This document shows, in pieces, positions 62,125-64,000 of a DNA stretch of 64,000 bases. Positions within the stretch are counted from its first letter, which is position 1. Each line of letters begins with the position of its first letter. Source of the stretch: Halobacillus litoralis. GTDB lineage: Bacteria; Bacillota; Bacilli; Bacillales; Halobacillaceae. The stretch covers positions 310,001-374,000 of the forward strand of contig NZ_JAIVAJ010000005.1 in NCBI RefSeq assembly GCF_020171725.1, written 5' to 3'. Made by a program: the position numbers and the translations under genes. The notes under the pieces were generated by a model. That model was not told the origin of the DNA. It was given only the letters and a program-made list of their open reading frames with translations, and did no database searches.

Positions 62125-62835
62125 TTATTTTCCAATGAACATTTGTGTCCAATATTGACCGTCCTGCGCAAATCCAACGCCGATGTGCGTCAAGTTTTGG
62201 TTCATGATGTTCTTACGGTGTCCACTGCTGTTCAACCAAGCATCCACCACTTGCTTCGGTGTCTGCTGACCGGCTGCGATGTTCTCGGCAGCTGTACGAT
62301 AATCAACACCGAATTGCTTCAGCATATCAAATGGAGATCCGTACGTCGGTGAAGTATGGGAGAAGTAATCCTTCTCGGCCATATCTTCAGACTTTGTCTG
62401 TGCCACTTCGTTCACGGCCGGACTCATTTTGAGCGGTTTCAATCCATTTTTCTCTCGAGCTTCATTCGTAAGGCGGACAACTTCATCTTTAAAAGAGCCG
62501 TCTACTTGGTCGATACGCTCTTTGTTCGAGCCCATCTTGTCATCGCCTTGTGCATAGCGATCCGCTTCTTCATATGAGTTCATATCTCCACTATTGGAAT
62601 ACGTCCCATTCGGGTTAAGCCCTTCAAATGGAATATTGGCATCGAAGCGGTGCTGCTGGATCGATTTGTCCGTGCGTTCGCCCTGATGAGGCTGAATGCC
62701 TTGGTCTTCAGGTCCGAAGCTGACTTGACGCATGTTATTCTGCTGATTTTCACGTGCGCCTTCTTCTGTATTACAAGCTGCTAATGCAAACAGCATAGCA
62801 GTCATAACGATCAGGATATATATCGTCTTTTTCAT
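62125..62835 (-). CDS. ykwD: CAP/SCP-domain lipoprotein (YkwD-like)
   Basis: The 236-residue protein has a lipoprotein signal with lipobox LAACNTE, a polar linker (about 25-105) and a C-terminal CAP domain with EVVRLTNEAREKNGLKPL, DYFSHTSP and ENIAAGQQTPKQVVDAWLNS. YkwD-type proteins are found in many spore-forming Bacillaceae; the function is not firmly known. AGGAGG precedes the ATG. Confidence 0.82.
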   Translation of the reverse strand: MKKTIYILIVMTAMLFALAACNTEEGARENQQNNMRQVSFGPEDQGIQPHQGERTDKSIQQHRFDANIPFEGLNPNGTYSNSGDMNSYEEADRYAQGDDKMGSNKERIDQVDGSFKDEVVRLTNEAREKNGLKPLKMSPAVNEVAQTKSEDMAEKDYFSHTSPTYGSPFDMLKQFGVDYRTAAENIAAGQQTPKQVVDAWLNSSGHRKNIMNQNLTHIGVGFAQDGQYWTQMFIGK

Positions 62836-63008
62836 GCTGATCCTCCTTATTAGGAATTCTTCACCTTTACTATGCTCATGATGGAGTGAATTATCCTATT
62901 TGGAGGCTTCCATATCCCACTAAAAAAACCGCTTTGTAGTAAGAATAGTCGTTTTCTTTTTCTCCAAAAATAATTCGGACTGGTTACAGTGCTTTCGATC
63001 TTCTTGAT

Positions 63009-63075
63009 GTCCCATTACTCGCTTATTCGGACTCAACTCCTTGCTTCAAAGCCACTCGCTGTCCCGATAAAGAAC
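63009..63075. repeat. 52-bp-period hairpin repeat, block D (two units)
   Basis: GTCCCATTACTCGCTTATTCGGAC begins at 63009, and GTCCCGATAA begins at 63061, exactly 52 bases later. The second unit is truncated. Confidence 0.65.
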
Positions 63076-63170
63076 AAACAGCTGTACTGTATCAACGTAG
63101 GTGGCTTCAGAAGAGCGGCGACCTATTTTTCCACCCCCGCTTCGACCAAACCTTTACCAACAAATTAAAA

Positions 63171-63200
63171 ACCCAGCTATGCATGAGCACAGCTGGGTTC
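63171..63200. terminator. Hairpin, first copy of a duplicated stem-loop
   Basis: AACCCAGCT pairs with AGCTGGGTT around TATGCATGAGCAC. An almost identical stem-loop occurs at 63584-63613. Confidence 0.55.
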
Positions 63201-63334
63201 CAGAATGTTGAGAATGTACGCCTGATGTTGATTCTTTCATCTTTCAAGTATAGTAACTCCTGTCGATATACGCTGTTGGAGTGTTTAAGTGTTGATTGTT
63301 CGCACAGATGACCGCTTCATACTCTGTTATGGTT

Positions 63335-63569
63335 AGGTTCTGGACCCACTGTTATAGCAAAGTGGGGTGGAAAATGGCGAGACTCCAGCGGGATGCACGG
63401 ACAACGGCGAGACCCCACAGGACGTTAGTCCGAGGAGATAAGTGAACAAGGATGTTCGAACTAAAACCGCCACGTCCTGTGGCAACGTCGAACGACCCAA
63501 CGTCCTGTTGGGCCGCCGGAAAGCGAGTTATTTTCCACCCCACGACTCACTCAATCTTATCCAGAACCT
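63335..63569 (+). repeat. Terminal-inverted-repeat intergenic element, copy 4 (composite)
   Basis: The ends are AGGTTCTGGA (63335-63344) and TCCAGAACCT (63560-63569). Next come GTGGGGTGGAAAAT and ATTTTCCACCCCAC. The centre carries GAGACTCCAGCGGGAT and GAGACCCCACAGGACG as in copies 1 and 2. It also holds an extra hairpin module (GTTCGAA arm, GCCACGTCCTGTGGC, TCGAAC arm, CCAACGTCCTGTTGG), which makes it longer. Confidence 0.85.
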
Positions 63570-63583
63570 TTTCAACACCCTGA

Positions 63584-63613
63584 AACCCAGCTATGCATGA
63601 GCATAGCTAGGTT
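63584..63613 (-). terminator. Terminator of the small CxxC protein gene (second copy of the stem-loop)
   Basis: AACCCAGCTATGC (63584-63596) pairs with GCATAGCTAGGTT (63601-63613) with one mismatch, just after the stop at 63618. Confidence 0.6.
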
Positions 63614-63617
63614 CATT

Positions 63618-63824
63618 CTACTTCGTATCGCAGTCCGGACAACATATGTTGCAGCCGTTCACTTGGTCGTAAGTATTTCTCGCAACCTCCACCGCACTCG
63701 CACAGTCGGTATGTCCGCCAAGCTCCAGCAGATTTTTTTCAAAAGGCATGAACTTGCATCCTTCCACGTGTACCTCATGATCACCATTCGTCTGTTGATT
63801 CTGGTTTACGTAATATTGAGCCAT
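63618..63824 (-). CDS. Small conserved cysteine protein (YYVN...GDHEVH family)
   Basis: The 68-residue protein begins AQYYVNQNQQTNGDHEVH, followed by GCKFMP and a C-terminal GCNICCPDC. It matches a small, widely distributed bacterial family that I recognise by the YYVN-x-GDHEVH pattern, but whose function I do not know. The cysteines suggest metal binding or a disulfide. AGGAG precedes the ATG. Confidence 0.7.
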   Translation of the reverse strand: MAQYYVNQNQQTNGDHEVHVEGCKFMPFEKNLLELGGHTDCASAVEVARNTYDQVNGCNICCPDCDTK

Positions 63825-63908
63825 GCTACTCCTCCTTTATAGGATGGAGAAGTACCCTATTCCAATATTAGTAAAACAAAGATTCTTCCCCGGGAAATAT
63901 TGCAGTCA

Positions 63909-64000
63909 TCATCCTGGGTTGCTCAAATTCTCCAGCTTCGAGGTGACGGACTCAAAAGCCTGAGCTAAGTCGGCTTTGAGGTCTTCAATATCCTCAATAC
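63909..64000 (-). CDS. C-terminal end of an unidentified protein (partial)
   Basis: An open minus-strand frame enters from the window edge and ends with TGA at 63909. Its last 29 residues (ending SKLENLSNPG) are acidic and look helical, possibly coiled-coil (EDIEDLKADLAQAFESV). Nothing identifies the family. Confidence 0.45.
   Translation of the reverse strand, partial: IEDIEDLKADLAQAFESVTSKLENLSNPG

Larger units (their letters stand above)
62836..63617. other. 782-base intergenic region rich in repeats
   Basis: No convincing gene lies here. It holds a two-unit copy of the 52-bp repeat (63009-63075), a stem-loop at 63171-63200, the large inverted-repeat element copy 4 (63335-63569) and a second version of that stem-loop (63584-63613). 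Confidence 0.7.

Noticed and set aside
63352..63543. Minus-strand ORF of 63 codons
   Set aside because: It lies wholly inside the palindromic element copy 4, whose inverted repeats keep frames open by chance.

Overview
The window looks like a chromosomal segment of a moderately halophilic or marine Bacillaceae (Halobacillus/Thalassobacillus/Pontibacillus-like). The grounds are strong AGGAGG ribosome sites with frequent TTG/GTG starts, near-consensus CcpA cre boxes, AhrC/ArgR-type ARG boxes, and Bacillus-type genes (pdxK, ypcP-type exonuclease, yfmL, yfmJ, ykwC, yfiBC, malA/malP, arg-specific carAB). The genus is an inference from family resemblance.

Layout. 0-14.6 kb: end of an isochorismatase-like gene, an MFS drug exporter, the tRNA hydroxylase trhO, pdxK with an S51 peptidase, a two-gene operon of an alkyltransferase-like protein and an AddB/Cas4-like nuclease, an SDR, an AT-rich HTH-TPR regulator, a 5'-3' exonuclease, cre-controlled aldehyde dehydrogenase with DUF779, oxidoreductases and an RsbR-like STAS protein. 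14.7-18 kb: small membrane protein and a pabA-pabBC-DCC operon. 18-31 kb: two-component system, GntR/DUF1648 pair, hydrolase, NagZ, amidase, PAS-GGDEF cyclase, YfmL helicase, SRPBCC protein and an NhaC-type antiporter. 31.1-32.8 kb: a complete IS200/IS605 element (tnpA, tnpB and a probable omega-RNA right end) lying exactly on the antiporter stop codon. 33.3-43.7 kb: the arginine cluster argCJBD and carAB-argF, each block behind a pair of ARG boxes. 43.9-54.7 kb: a siderophore-type N-hydroxylase, a GNAT, a LacI-controlled sugar ABC importer, and a GntR-controlled malA-malP PTS pair. 55-64 kb: LysE exporter, cupredoxin, vanadium-haloperoxidase-like protein, the YfiBC heterodimeric ABC exporter, SGNH hydrolase, YkwD-type CAP lipoprotein and small proteins.

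Most of the coding content is ordinary. The unexplained structure is in the gaps. (1) A family of tandem hairpin repeats with a 51-52 bp period occurs at four loci (32.95, 39.15, 54.78 and 63.0 kb). (2) A family of about 160-235 bp elements with terminal inverted repeats (AGGTTCTGGA-like) and conserved interior palindromes occurs four times (2.67, 15.08, 20.21 and 63.3 kb); one copy carries an extra hairpin module that is also present near 29.0 kb. (3) A second omega-RNA-like hairpin without its own tnpB lies upstream of the IS605 element. Other points of interest are the alkyltransferase-like/nuclease operon, a MalF-type permease with a large acidic insert, and an orphan RRNPP-like regulator.

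Genes work together as recognisable modules: arginine and carbamoyl phosphate synthesis; p-aminobenzoate synthesis; two alternative oligosaccharide uptake routes (ABC and PTS plus phospho-alpha-glucosidase) with separate regulators; and several exporters. All calls come from reading the sequence; no database search was run.
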